Shown here: in pieces, positions 1-8,982 of the stretch
How the letters are laid out: each line of letters starts with the position of its first letter
How positions within the stretch are numbered: position 1 is the first letter of the stretch
NCBI GenBank assembly: GCA_947359465.1
Contig: CANAIC010000148.1
Location: 28,001 to 92,000 of the forward strand
Source of the DNA: Metellina segmentata
Lineage: Eukaryota; Arthropoda; Arachnida; Araneae; Tetragnathidae
Direction of reading: 5' to 3'
Length of the DNA: 64,000 nt
The notes under the pieces: model-generated
Told to the model about the DNA's origin: nothing
Database searches by the model: none
Seen by the model: only the letters and a program-made list of their open reading frames with translations
Position numbers and translations under genes: made by a program

Positions 1-350
1 TACAACAATTTATTTATAATATAGTAGTGGAGAGACAATGCTCTTAGAAAGAATGAAATTTAAACAGTCCTTTCGACAAGAGTTGAGTGAACAATCATGG
101 AATACAATAAAAACCATTCAAATGGCAACCAACAATTGAAATCTTTTGAATTGCAAAAGACTGAAATCTATTGATCGGTATAATAACAATCGAACAAGAA
201 TGGGAGGATCCGATAACAATGGAATCTTTTCTTATTCTTCCCCCATAACAATACCTTTGAACTGATTTTACAAAAGAGGGATAGTTGTTTCCACAGAACA
301 AAGAGTTCTAACAGTCATTTCAATTAATAATAACCCCAAGCATGTAAGCT
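1..350. repeat. Unit 1, left spacer (stands for the same part of every unit)
   Basis: This 350-bp stretch holds no gene that I recognise. It begins with an AT-rich run and contains the only BamHI site of the unit (GGATCC at 206-211). Reading frames here on the minus strand open from TTG rather than ATG and match no family I know. Between units it varies at a few sites: CAATCATGG versus CAATAATGG, AAATCTTTTG versus AAATATTTTG, TCTTTTCTTATTC versus TCTTTACTGATTC, and AATTAATAATAACC versus AATTAAAAATAACC. These make good haplotype markers. Confidence 0.8.
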
Positions 351-395
351 GTGTTTATCGTTCTCTCTTCTCGTTGCATTCGACGGCGACGCCAA

Positions 396-407
396 TCGGG
401 TACCCGA
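396..407. repeat. 12-bp perfect palindrome with KpnI site
   Basis: TCGGGTACCCGA is its own reverse complement. It occurs once per unit and is lost in units starting at 55525 and 58995, where it reads CGGGTTCCCG. It could be a dyad binding site or the base of a small RNA hairpin; nothing else in the sequence decides. Confidence 0.8.
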
Positions 408-447
408 AAACTGTACGAGGTAATGTGTGACAATCAAGTTCAAATCG

Positions 448-466
448 AAGTTCTTATATCGAACTT
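448..466. repeat. Short hairpin, 6-bp stem and 7-nt loop
   Basis: AAGTTC at 448-453 pairs perfectly with GAACTT at 461-466 around TTATATC. It is kept in all units I checked except the one starting at 33556, where three stem pairs are broken with no compensating change. Confidence 0.75.
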
Positions 467-493
467 TAGTTCATTTAGGGGTTGGATACTTTC

Positions 494-510
494 ATTTACC
501 ATTGGTGAAT
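494..510. repeat. Short hairpin, 7-bp stem and 3-nt loop
   Basis: ATTTACC at 494-500 pairs with GGTGAAT at 504-510 around ATT. One pair is a G-T wobble. It survives unchanged even in the divergent patch of the unit starting at 33556. Confidence 0.7.
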
Positions 511-527
511 TGTTGTTGAATGTCAAA

Positions 528-570
528 ACCCCCTTTTACTGGCTGCCTGCGAATAAATATCAAAGGGGGT
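528..570. repeat. 9-bp inverted repeat ACCCCCTTT/AAAGGGGGT around a 25-nt loop
   Basis: The arms at 528-536 and 562-570 match perfectly and are the most GC-rich stem in the unit. The loop contains CTGGCTGCCTGCG. A loop variant (CTTTTATTGG instead of CTTTTACTGG) is shared by units starting at 10414, 12727, 17355, 27769 and 30083. The unit at 33556 has one mismatch in the left arm (ACCCCATTT). No T run follows the right arm closely enough to make this a bacterial-type terminator. Confidence 0.8.
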
Positions 571-748
571 ACTTTTCACAACTATCTCGGACCATTCATA
601 CTCACTTGAATTCAATAACATTCCATCCAACTTTATTGCCTTCCTAATTACAGTTTTTTTCCTCACTTATATGTATATTTTGCTAGGATTCATCTATGAT
701 AAATCGGAAATGTGTAAAAACACCCCTTTTTCTTGCAAATAAAAATAT

Positions 749-759
749 AAAAAGTAAAA
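749..759 (-). terminator. Pol III-type terminator downstream of the 5S-like sequence
   Basis: On the minus strand the 5S-like sequence ends in GGC, and after CAC comes TTTT (759-756), then AC, then TTTTT (753-749), followed by more T-rich sequence. Runs of four or more T on the coding strand stop RNA polymerase III. The double run is present in every unit. Several units have a longer T run here because AATATAAAAAG becomes AATAAAAAAAG on the plus strand. Confidence 0.7.
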
Positions 760-762
760 GTG

Positions 763-884
763 GCCAAACAAGAGCACGTGGTGTTCCTAAGTGGTCACTC
801 TCCCAAGTACTGAGCACATCCAAATGTGCTTATCTTTGGTGATTGAATGAGAACGGGATTATTGACCATAATATGGCAGTTGGC
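763..884 (-). rRNA. 5S rRNA-like sequence, unit 1 (consensus; divergent, possible pseudogene)
   Basis: Read on the minus strand this is 122 nt, from GCCAACTGCC to TTGTTTGGC. It aligns without gaps over the first ~110 positions to an arthropod-type 5S rRNA as I remember it, with roughly 70% identity. Recognisable parts are the 5' GCCAAC, CCATA, CCCGTTCTC, ATCACC, box A-like AAGATAAGC (50-57), the box C core AGTACTTGG (74-82), GTGACC and GGAACACC (98-105). The 5' and 3' ends can pair (GCCAA with TTGGC). Helix V can form as AUGUG (66-70) with CACGU (105-109), using bases that differ from the usual ones. Against a working gene: helix III does not pair (CCG faces CCA), the usual CpG positions are mostly CpA, and a new hairpin (AGCACAU, loop UUGG, AUGUGCU) uses bases needed for helix II. 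5S rRNA is a part of the large ribosomal subunit made by Pol III from internal promoters. Descent from 5S is likely; function is open. Confidence 0.75.
814..829 (-). other. New hairpin inside the 5S-like sequence
   Basis: On the minus strand GCACAT, loop TTGG, ATGTGC forms a perfect 6-bp stem, extended to 7 bp by the flanking A-T pair (813 and 830). In a normal 5S the left arm would pair with nt ~16-21 to make helix II. Units of the G70U class (GAGAAC on the plus strand) break one pair of this hairpin. Confidence 0.7.
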
Positions 885-1158
885 AGACGTTTGACAATAA
901 ATACCTAAAAACAAAGTGAGGAATATTTGAAGGCAGTAGGGATTGCTTCGAAAATGGTTAGAAATATACTTGTATGTAATAGGGAGCATAGAGAAAAGTT
1001 ATACATATTTAAGTAAACTATCGAATTCTTGAAATTTTATCGAAACTTTACCTCTAAATACGAGTAAATTCCTGCTCCCTGTTCGATTCCTGGTCGTGGA
1101 GGGCATAAACGTTGTTAATCAGAAAAACAAAGGAAAAACATGCCTTTATTTGTTGTTC
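885..1158. repeat. Unit 1, right spacer
   Basis: This is AT-rich spacer upstream of the 5S-like sequence in its own orientation. A minus-strand TATTTATT lies 12-19 nt before the 5S-like start, closer than the -25 to -30 TATA-like boxes known for some insect 5S genes, so I do not call a promoter. The stretch also contains ATACTTGTAT (a 10-bp palindrome), one EcoRI site, the B-box-like stretch, and the left arm of the junction hairpin. Frequent variants are AAGTGAGG/AAGCGAGG/AAGTGAGA, GGCAGTAG/GGCTGTAG, GAAATTTTATCG/GAATTTTATTAA and TTGTTAATC/TTGTAAATC. Confidence 0.7.
1051..1102 (+). other. tRNA-like remnant: B-box-like stretch closed by a 6-bp stem
   Basis: GTTCGATTCC at 1081-1090 resembles the tRNA B box (GGTTCGANTCC), and GTTCGATTCCTGGTC continues to resemble a tRNA 3' half. 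CCTCTA at 1051-1056 can pair with TGGAGG at 1097-1102 (one G-T). The enclosed piece is only 52 nt, the T stem (CCCTG/CCTGG) does not pair well, and there is no A box at the right distance. At most this is a relic of a tRNA or tRNA-derived SINE. It is nearly invariant across the array; the unit at 61308 has GTTCGAGTCC. Confidence 0.3.
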
Positions 1159-1166
1159 TACAACAA
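1150..1166. repeat. Hairpin across the unit junction
   Basis: TTGTTGT, loop TCT, ACAACAA forms a perfect 7-bp stem, followed by the AT-rich TTTATTTATAATATAG. One haplotype reads TTCTGCAAC and loses the innermost pair; the units at 57838 and 61308 also have TTATTCTGC. The unit phase is arbitrary, so the junction itself has no meaning. Confidence 0.7.
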
Positions 1167-1919
1167 TTTATTTATAATATAGTAGTGGAGAGACAATGCT
1201 CTTAGAAAGAATGAAATTTAAACAGTCCTTTCGACAACAGTTGAGTGAACAATAATGGAATACAATAAAAACCATTCAAATGGCAACCAACAATTGAAAT
1301 CTTTTGAATTGCAAAAGACTGAAATCTATTGATCGGTATAATAACAATCGAACAAGAATGGGAGGATCCGATAACAATGGAATCTTTACTGATTCTTCCC
1401 CCATAACAATACCTTTGAACTGATTTTACAAAAGAGGGATAGTTGTTTCCACAGAACAAAGAGTTCTAACAGTCATTTCAATTAATAATAACCCCAAGCA
1501 TGTAAGCTGTGTTTATCGTTCTCTGTTCTCGTTGCATTCGACGGCGACGCCAATCGGGTACCCGAAAACTGTACGAGGTAATGTGTGACAATCAAGTTCA
1601 AATCGAAGTTCTTATATCGAACTTTAGTTCATTTAGGGGTTGGATACTTTCATTTACCATTGGTGAATTGTTGTTGAATGTCAAAACCCCCTTTTACTGG
1701 CTGCCTGCGAATAAATATCAAAGGGGGTACTTTTCACAACTATCTCGGACCATTCATACTCACTTGAATTCAATAACATTCCATCCAACTTTATTGCCTT
1801 CCTAATTACATTTTTTTCCTCACTTATATGTATATTTTGCTAGGATTCATCTATGATAACTCGGAAATGTGTAAAAACACCCCTTTATCTTGCAAATAAA
1901 AATAAAAAAAGTAAAAGTG

Positions 1920-2041
1920 GCCAAACAAGAGCACGTGGTGTTCCTAAGTGGTCACTCTCCCAAGTACTGAGAACATCCAAATGTGCTTATCTTTGGTGAT
2001 TGAATGAGAACGGGATTATTGACCATAATATGGCAGTTGGC
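1920..2041 (-). rRNA. 5S rRNA-like sequence, unit 2 (G70U)
   Basis: It carries plus-strand GAGAACATCC, which is G70U in the RNA and breaks a helix V pair. The flanks have AACTCGG, TTTATCTT and AAAAAAAGT, and AATGATTAG instead of AATGGTTAG. This full haplotype recurs in the unit at 37029. Confidence 0.7.
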
Positions 2042-3077
2042 AGACGTTTGACAATAAATACCTAAAAACAAAGCGAGGAATATTTGAAGGCAGTAGGGAT
2101 TGCTTCGAAAATGATTAGAAATATACTTGTATGTAATAGGGAGCATAGAGAAAAGTTATACATATTTAAGTAAACTATCGAATTCTTGAAATTTTATCGA
2201 AACTTTACCTCTAAATACGAGTAAATTCCTGCTCCCTGTTCGATTCCTGGTCGTGGAGGGCATAAACGTTGTTAATCAGAAAAACAAAGGAAAAACATGC
2301 CTTTATTTGTTGTTCTACAACAATTTATTTATAATATAGTAGTGGAGAGACAATGCTCTTAGAAAGAATGAAATTTAAACAGTCCTTTCGACAAGAGTTG
2401 AGTGAACAATCATGGAATACAATAAAAACCATTCAAATGGCAACCAACAATTGAAATCTTTTGAATTGCAAAAGACTGAAATCTATTGATCGGTATAATA
2501 ACAATCGAACAAGAATGGGAGGATCCGATAACAATGGAATCTTTTCTTATTCTTCCCCCATAACAATACCTTTGAACTGATTTTACAAAAGAGGGATAGT
2601 TGTTTCCACAGAACAAAGAGTTCTAACAGTCATTTCAATTAATAATAACCCCAAGCATGTAAGCTGTGTTTATCGTTCTCTCTTCTCGTTGCATTCGACG
2701 GCGACGCCAATCGGGTACCCGAAAACTGTACGAGGTAATGTGTGACAATCAAGTTCAAATCGAAGTTCTTATATCGAACTTTAGTTCATTTAGGGGTTGG
2801 ATACTTTCATTTACCATTGGTGAATTGTTGTTGAATGTCAAAACCCCCTTTTACTGGCTGCCTGCGAATAAATATCAAAGGGGGTACTTTTCACAACTAT
2901 CTCGGACCATTCATACTCACTTGAATTCAATAACATTCCATCCAACTTTATTGCCTTCCTAATTACAGTTTTTTTCCTCACTTATATGTATATTTTGCTA
3001 GGATTCATCTATGATAAATCGGAAATGTGTAAAAACACCCCTTTTTCTTGCAAATAAAAATATAAAAAGTAAAAGTG

Positions 3078-3199
3078 GCCAAACAAGAGCACGTGGTATT
3101 CCTAAGTGGTCACTCTCCCAAGTACTGAGCACATCCAAATGTGCTTATCTTTGGTGATTGAATGAGAACGGGATTATTGACCATAATATGGCAGTTGGC
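3078..3199 (-). rRNA. 5S rRNA-like sequence, unit 3 (C102U)
   Basis: It has the private change GTGGTATTCC on the plus strand, C102U in the RNA, within the normally conserved GGAACACC segment. Otherwise it is consensus. Confidence 0.7.
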
Positions 3200-4233
3200 A
3201 GACGTTTGACAATAAATACCTAAAAACAAAGTGAGGAATATTTGAAGGCAGTAGGGATTGCTTCGAAAATGGTTAGAAATATACTTGTATGTAATAGGGA
3301 GCATAGAGAAAAGTTATACATATTTAAGTAAACTATCGAATTCTTGAAATTTTATCGAAACTTTACCTCTAAATACGAGTAAATTCCTGCTCCCTGTTCG
3401 ATTCCTGGTCGTGGAGGGCATAAACGTTGTTAATCAGAAAAACAAAGGAAAAACATGCCTTTATTTGTTGTTCTACAACAATTTATTTATAATATAGTAG
3501 TGGAGAGACAATGCTCTTAGAGGGAATGAAATTTAAACAGTCCTTTCGACAACAGTTGAGTGAACAATAATGGAATACAATAAAAACCATTCAAATGGCA
3601 ACCAACAATTGAAATCTTTTGAATTGCAAAAGACTGAAATCTATTGATCGGTATAATAACAATCGAACAAGAATGGGAGGATCCGATAACAATGGAATCT
3701 TTACTGATTCTTGCCCCATAACAATACCTTTGAACTGATTTTACAAAAGAGGGATAGTTGTTTCCACAGAACAAAGAGTTCTAACAGTCATTTCAATTAA
3801 TAATAACCCCAAGCATGTAAGCTGTGTTTATCGTTCTCTCTTCTCGTTGCATTCGACGGCGACGCCAATCGGGTACCCGAAAACTGTACGAGGTAATGTG
3901 TGACAATCAAGTTCAAATCGAAGTTCTTATATCGAACTTTAGTTCATTTAGGGGTTGGATACTTTCATTTACCATTGGTGAATTGTTGTTGAATGTCAAA
4001 ACCCCCTTTTACTGGCTGCCTGCGAATAAATATCAAAGGGGGTACTTTTCACAACTATCTCGGACCATTCATACTCACTTGAATTCAATAACATTCCATC
4101 CAACTTTATTGCCTTCCTAATTACATTTTTTTCCTCACTTATATGTATATTTTGCTAGGATTCATCTATGATAAATCGGAAATGTGTAAAAACACCCCTT
4201 TTCTTGCAAATAAAAATATAAAAAGTAAAAGTG

Positions 4234-4355
4234 GCCAAACAAGAGCACGTGGTGTTCCTAAGTGGTCACTCTCCCAAGTACTGAGCACATCCAAATGTGC
4301 TTATGTTTGGTTATTGAATGAGAACGGGATTATTGACCATAATATGGCAGTTGGC
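4234..4355 (-). rRNA. 5S rRNA-like sequence, unit 4 (C44A, G51C)
   Basis: GTTATTG on the plus strand gives C44A in loop C, and ATGTTTGG gives G51C beside box A. The second change is private. Right-flank markers (GTGAGAAAT, GAATTTTATTAAAAC, TTGTAAATC) match units starting at 56682, 60152 and 62464. Confidence 0.7.
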
Positions 4356-5389
4356 AGACGTTTGACAATAAATACCTAAAAACAAAGTGAGAAATATTTG
4401 AAGGCAGTAGGGATTGCTTCGAAAATGGTTAGAAATATACTTGTATGTAATAGGGAGCATAGAGAAAAGTTATACATATTTAAGTAAACTATCGAATTCT
4501 TGAATTTTATTAAAACTTTACCTCTAAATACGAGTAAATTCCTGCTCCCTGTTCGATTCCTGGTCGTGGAGGGCATAAACGTTGTAAATCAGAAAAACAA
4601 AGGAAAAACATGCCTTTATTTGTTGTTCTGCAACAATTTATTTATAATATAGTAGTGGAGAGACAATGCTCTTAGAAAGAATGAAATTTAAACAGTCCTT
4701 TCGACAAGAGTTGAGTGAACAATAATGGAATACAATAAAAACCATTCAAATGGCAACCAACAATTGAAATCTTTTGAATTGCAAAAGACTGAAATCTATT
4801 GATCGGTATAATAACAATCGAACAAGAATGGGAGGATCCGATAACAATGGAATCTTTTCTTATTCTTCCCCCATAACAATACCTTTGAACTGATTTTACA
4901 AAAGGGGGATAGTTGTTTCCACAGAACAAAGAGTTCTAACAGTCATTTCAATTAATTATAACCCCAAGCATGTAAGCTGTGTTTATCGTTCTCTCTTCTC
5001 GTTGCATTCGACGGCGACGCCAATCGGGTACCCGAAAACTGTACGAGGTAATGTGTGACAATCAAGTTCAAATCGAAGTTCTTATATCGAACTTTAGTTC
5101 ATTTAGGGGTTGGATACTTTCATTTACCATTGGTGAATTGTTGTTGAATGTCAAAACCCCCTTTTACTGGCTGCCTGCGAATAAATATCAAAGGGGGTAC
5201 TTTTCACAACTATCTCGGACCATTCATACTCACTTGAATTCAATAACATTCCATCCAACTTTATTGCCTTCCTAATTACATTTTTTTCCTCACTTATATG
5301 TATATTTTGCTAGGATTCATCTATGATAAATCGGAAATGTGTAAAAACACCGCTTTTTCTTGCAAATAAAAATATAAAAAGTAAAAGTA

Positions 5390-5511
5390 GCCAAACAAGA
5401 GCACGTGGTGTTCCTAAGGGGTCACTCTCCCAAGTACTGAGCACATCCAAATGTGCTTATCTTTGGTGATTGAATGAGAACGGGATTATTGACCATAATA
5501 TGGCAGTTGGC
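5390..5511 (-). rRNA. 5S rRNA-like sequence, unit 5 (A93C)
   Basis: It has AAGGGGTC instead of AAGTGGTC on the plus strand, A93C in the RNA. The first base after the gene is also changed (AGTAGCC). Both changes are shared only with the unit at 6943. Confidence 0.7.
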
Positions 5512-6546
5512 AGACGTTTGACAATAAATACCTAAAAACAAAGTGAGGAATATTTGAAGGCAGTAGGGATTGCTTCGAAAATGGTTAGAAATATACTTGT
5601 ATGTAATAGGGAGCATAGAGAAAAGTTATACATATTTAAGTAAACTATCGAATTCTTGAAATTTTATCGAAACTTTACCTCTAAATACGAGTAAATTCCT
5701 GCTCCCTGTTCGATTCCTGGTCGTGGAGGGCATAAACGTTGTTAATCAGAAAAACAAAGGAAAAACATGCCTTTATTTGTTGTTCTACAACAATTTATTT
5801 ATAATATAGTAGTGGAGAGACAATGCTCTTAGAAAGAATGAAATTTAAACAGTCCTTTCGACAAGAGTTGAGTGAACAATAATGGAATACAATAAAAACC
5901 ATTCAAATGGCAACCAACAATTGAAATCTTTTGAATTGCAAAAGACTGAAATCTATTGATCGGTATAATAACAATCGAACAAGAATGGGAGGATCCGATA
6001 ACAATGGAATCTTTTCTTATTCTTCCCCCATAACAATACCTTTGAACTGATTTTACAAAAGAGGGATAGTTGTTTCCACAGAACAAAGAGTTCTAACAGT
6101 CATTTCAATTAATAATAACCCCAAGCATGTAAGCTGTGTTTATCGTTCTCTCTTCTCGTTGCATTCGACGGCGACGCCAATCGGGTACCCGAAAACTGTA
6201 CGAGGTAATGTGTGACAATCAAGTTCAAATCGAAGTTCTTATATCGAACTTTAGTTCATTTAGGGGTTGGATACTTTCATTTACCATTGGTGAATTGTTG
6301 TTGAATGTCAAAACCCCCTTTTACTGGCTGCCTGCGAATAAATATCAAAGGGGGTACTTTTCACAACTATCTCGGACCATTCATACTCACTTGAATTCAA
6401 TAACATTCCATCCAACTTTATTGCCTTCCTAATTACATTTTTTTCCTCACTTATATGTATATTTTGCTAGGATTCATCTATGATAAATCGGAAATGTGTA
6501 AAAACACCCATTTTTCCTGCAAATAAAAATATAAAAAGTAAAAGTG

Positions 6547-6668
6547 GCCAAACAAGAGCACGTGGTGTTCCTAAGTGGTCACTCTCCCAAGTACTGAGCA
6601 CATCCAAATGTGCTTATCTTTGGTGATTGAATGAGAACGGGATTATTGACCATAATATGGCAGTTGGC
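6547..6668 (-). rRNA. 5S rRNA-like sequence, unit 6 (consensus)
   Basis: The gene body is consensus. The upstream flank has the private change TTTGAGAATA, and the terminator side reads CACCCATTTTTCC. Confidence 0.7.
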
Positions 6669-7703
6669 AGACGTTTGAGAATAAATACCTAAAAACAAAG
6701 CGAGGAATATTTGAAGGCAGTAGGGATTGCTTCGAAAATGGTTAGAAATATACTTGTATGTAATAGGGAGCATAGAGAAAAGTTATACATATTTAAGTAA
6801 ACTATCGAATTCTTGAAATTTTATCGAAACTTTACCTCTAAATACGAGTAAATTCCTGCTCCCTGTTCGATTCCTGGTCGTGGAGGGCATAAACGTTGTT
6901 AATCAGAAAAACAAAGGAAAAACATGCCTTTATTTGTTGTTCTACAACAATTTATTTATAATATAGTAGTGGAGAGACAATGTTCTTAGAAAGAATGAAA
7001 TTTAAACAGTCCTTTCGACAAGAGTTGAGTGAACAATAATGGAATACAATAAAAACCATTCAAATGGCAACCAACAATTGAAATCTTTTGAATTGCAAAA
7101 GACTGAAATCTAGTGATCGGTATAATAACAATCGAACAAGAATGGGAGGATCCGATAACAATGGAATCTTTTCTTATTCTTCCCCCATAACAATACCTTT
7201 GAACTGATTTTACAAAAGAGGGATAGTTGTTTCCACAGAACAAAGAGTTCTAACAGTCATTTCAATTAATAATAACCCCAAGCATGTAAGCTGTGTTTAT
7301 CGTTCTCTCTTCTCGTTGCATTCGACGGCGACGCCAATCGGGTACCCGAAAACTGTACGAGGTAATGTGTGACAATCAAGTTCAAATCGAAGTTCTTATA
7401 TCGAACTTTAGTTCATTTAGGGGTTGGATACTTTCATTTACCATTGGTGAATTGTTGTTGAATGTCAAAACCCCCTTTTACTGGCTGCCTGCGAATAAAT
7501 ATCAAAGGGGGTACTTTTCACAACTATCTCGGACCATTCATACTCACTTGAATTCAATAACATTCCATCCAACTTTATTGCCTTCCTAATTACATTTTTT
7601 TCCTCACTTATATGTATATTTTGCTAGGATTCATCTATGATAAATCTGAAATGTGTAAAAACACCGTTTTTGTTTGCAAATAAAAATATAAAAAGTAAAA
7701 GTA

Positions 7704-7825
7704 GCCAAACAAGAGCACGTGGTGTTCCTAAGGGGTCACTCTCCCAAGTACTGAGCACATCCAAATGTGCTTATCTTTGGTGATTGAATGAGAACGGGAT
7801 TATTGACCATAATATGGCAGTTGGC
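7704..7825 (-). rRNA. 5S rRNA-like sequence, unit 7 (A93C)
   Basis: It has the same A93C and AGTAGCC changes as the unit at 5786, two units away. The terminator side has the private CACCGTTTTTGTTTGC. Confidence 0.7.
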
Positions 7826-8860
7826 AGACGTTTGACAATAAATACCTAAAAACAAAGTGAGGAATATTTGAAGGCAGTAGGGATTGCTTCGAAAATGGTT
7901 AGAAATATACTTGTATGTAATAGGGAGCATAGAGAAAAGTTATACATATTTAAGTAAACTATCGAATTCTTGAAATTTTATCGAAACTTTACCTCTAAAT
8001 ACGAGTAAATTCCTGCTCCCTGTTCGATTCCTGGTCGTGGAGGGCATAAACGTTGTTAATCAGAAAAACAAAGGAAAAACATGCCTTTATTTGTTGTTCT
8101 ACAACAATTTATTTATAATATAGTAGTGGAGAGACAATGCTCTTAGAAAGAATGAAATTTAAACAGTCCTTTCGACAAGAGTTGAGTGAACAATAATGGA
8201 ATACAATAAAAACCATTCAAATGGCAACCAACAATTGAAATCTTTTGAATTGCAAAAGACTGAAATCTATTGATCGGTATAATAACAATCGAACAAGAAT
8301 GGGAGGATCCGATAACAATGGAATCTTTTCTTATTCTTCCCCCATAACAATACCTTTGAACTGATTTTACAAAAGAGGGATAGTTGTTTCCACAGAACAA
8401 AGAGTTCTAACAGTCATTTCAATTAATAATAACCCCAAGCATGTAAGCTGTGTTTATCGTTCTCTCTTCTCGTTGCATTCGACGGCGACGCCAATCGGGT
8501 ACCCGAAAACTGTACGAGGTAATGTGTGACAATCAAGTTCAAATCGAAGTTCTTATATCGAACTTTAGTTCATTTAGGGGTTGGATACTTTCATTTACCA
8601 TTGGTGAATTGTTGTTGAATGTCAAAACCCCCTTTTACTGGCTGCCTGCGAATAAATATCAAAGGGGGTACTTTTCACAACTATCTCGGACCATTCATAC
8701 TCACTTGAATTCAATAACATTCCATCCAACTTTATTGCCTTCCTAATTACATTTTTTTCCTCACTTATATGTATATTTTGCTAGGATTCATCTATGATAA
8801 ATCTGAAATGTGTATAAACACCCCTTTTTCTTGCAAATAAAAATATAAAAAGTAAAAGTG

Positions 8861-8982
8861 GCCAAACAAGAGCACGTGGTGTTCCTAAGTGGTCACTCTC
8901 CCAAGTACTGAGCACATCCAAATGTGCTTATCTTTGGTGATTGAATGAGAACGGGATTATTGACCATAATATGGCAGTTGGC
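8861..8982 (-). rRNA. 5S rRNA-like sequence, unit 8 (consensus)
   Basis: The gene body is consensus. Downstream flank markers AATCTGAAATG and GTGTATAAACACC place it in the same haplotype as units at 9257, 11570, 13883, 15040, 18511 and 19668. Confidence 0.7.

Larger units (their letters stand above)
350..650. other. Least variable block of the unit, with four consecutive inverted repeats (unit 1 shown)
   Basis: By eye, this block changes at about a dozen sites across 55 copies, leaving aside the unit at 33556. That is a lower density than the 5S-like segment. It holds four inverted repeats in a row: 396-407, 448-466, 494-510 and 528-570. A GTG-started frame of 98 codons runs through it and is open in 48 of 55 units. 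Its first ATG is at codon 25, and it is broken by stops or a frameshift in units starting at 10414, 12727, 16197, 20825, 28925 and 38186. I do not read it as protein-coding. A structured RNA is possible. I recognise no snRNA, spliced-leader, tRNA or 7SL sequence in it on either strand. Confidence 0.5.

Noticed and set aside
528..570. U5 snRNA loop, because of CCTTTTACT
   Set aside because: The nine-base match has no flanking U5 stem and no Sm site after it, and many units read CCTTTTATT.
351..647. 98-codon plus-strand frame, open in 48 of 55 units
   Set aside because: It starts at GTG; the first ATG gives only 74 codons. Several units break it by stops or a frameshift. In the divergent unit most substitutions change the amino acid. 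I recognise no domain. Its apparent conservation is that of the whole repeat.
885..905. TATA-like box for the 5S-like sequence (TATTTATT on the minus strand)
   Set aside because: It lies at -12 to -19, too close to the start, in a region that is AT-rich anyway.
795..989. Minus-strand 64-codon frame
   Set aside because: It begins with ATG but runs into the 5S-like sequence, which explains the base order better than a protein would.
951..995. U2 snRNA 5' end, because of ATTGCTTC and TGGTTAGAAAT
   Set aside because: The branch-site recognition segment (GTAGTA) and the rest of U2 are missing; the likeness is short and gapped.
1..1158. Spliced-leader RNA gene in the 5S unit, as in nematodes and some other animals
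   Set aside because: No known leader sequence is present on either strand, and no good AATTTTTGG-type Sm site sits between hairpins. Kept only as a test for the 350-650 block.
1202..1459. Minus-strand frame of 85 or 68 codons in the left spacer
   Set aside because: It opens from TTG, its length changes with neutral variants (CAATAATGG versus CAATCATGG), and it matches no family I know.
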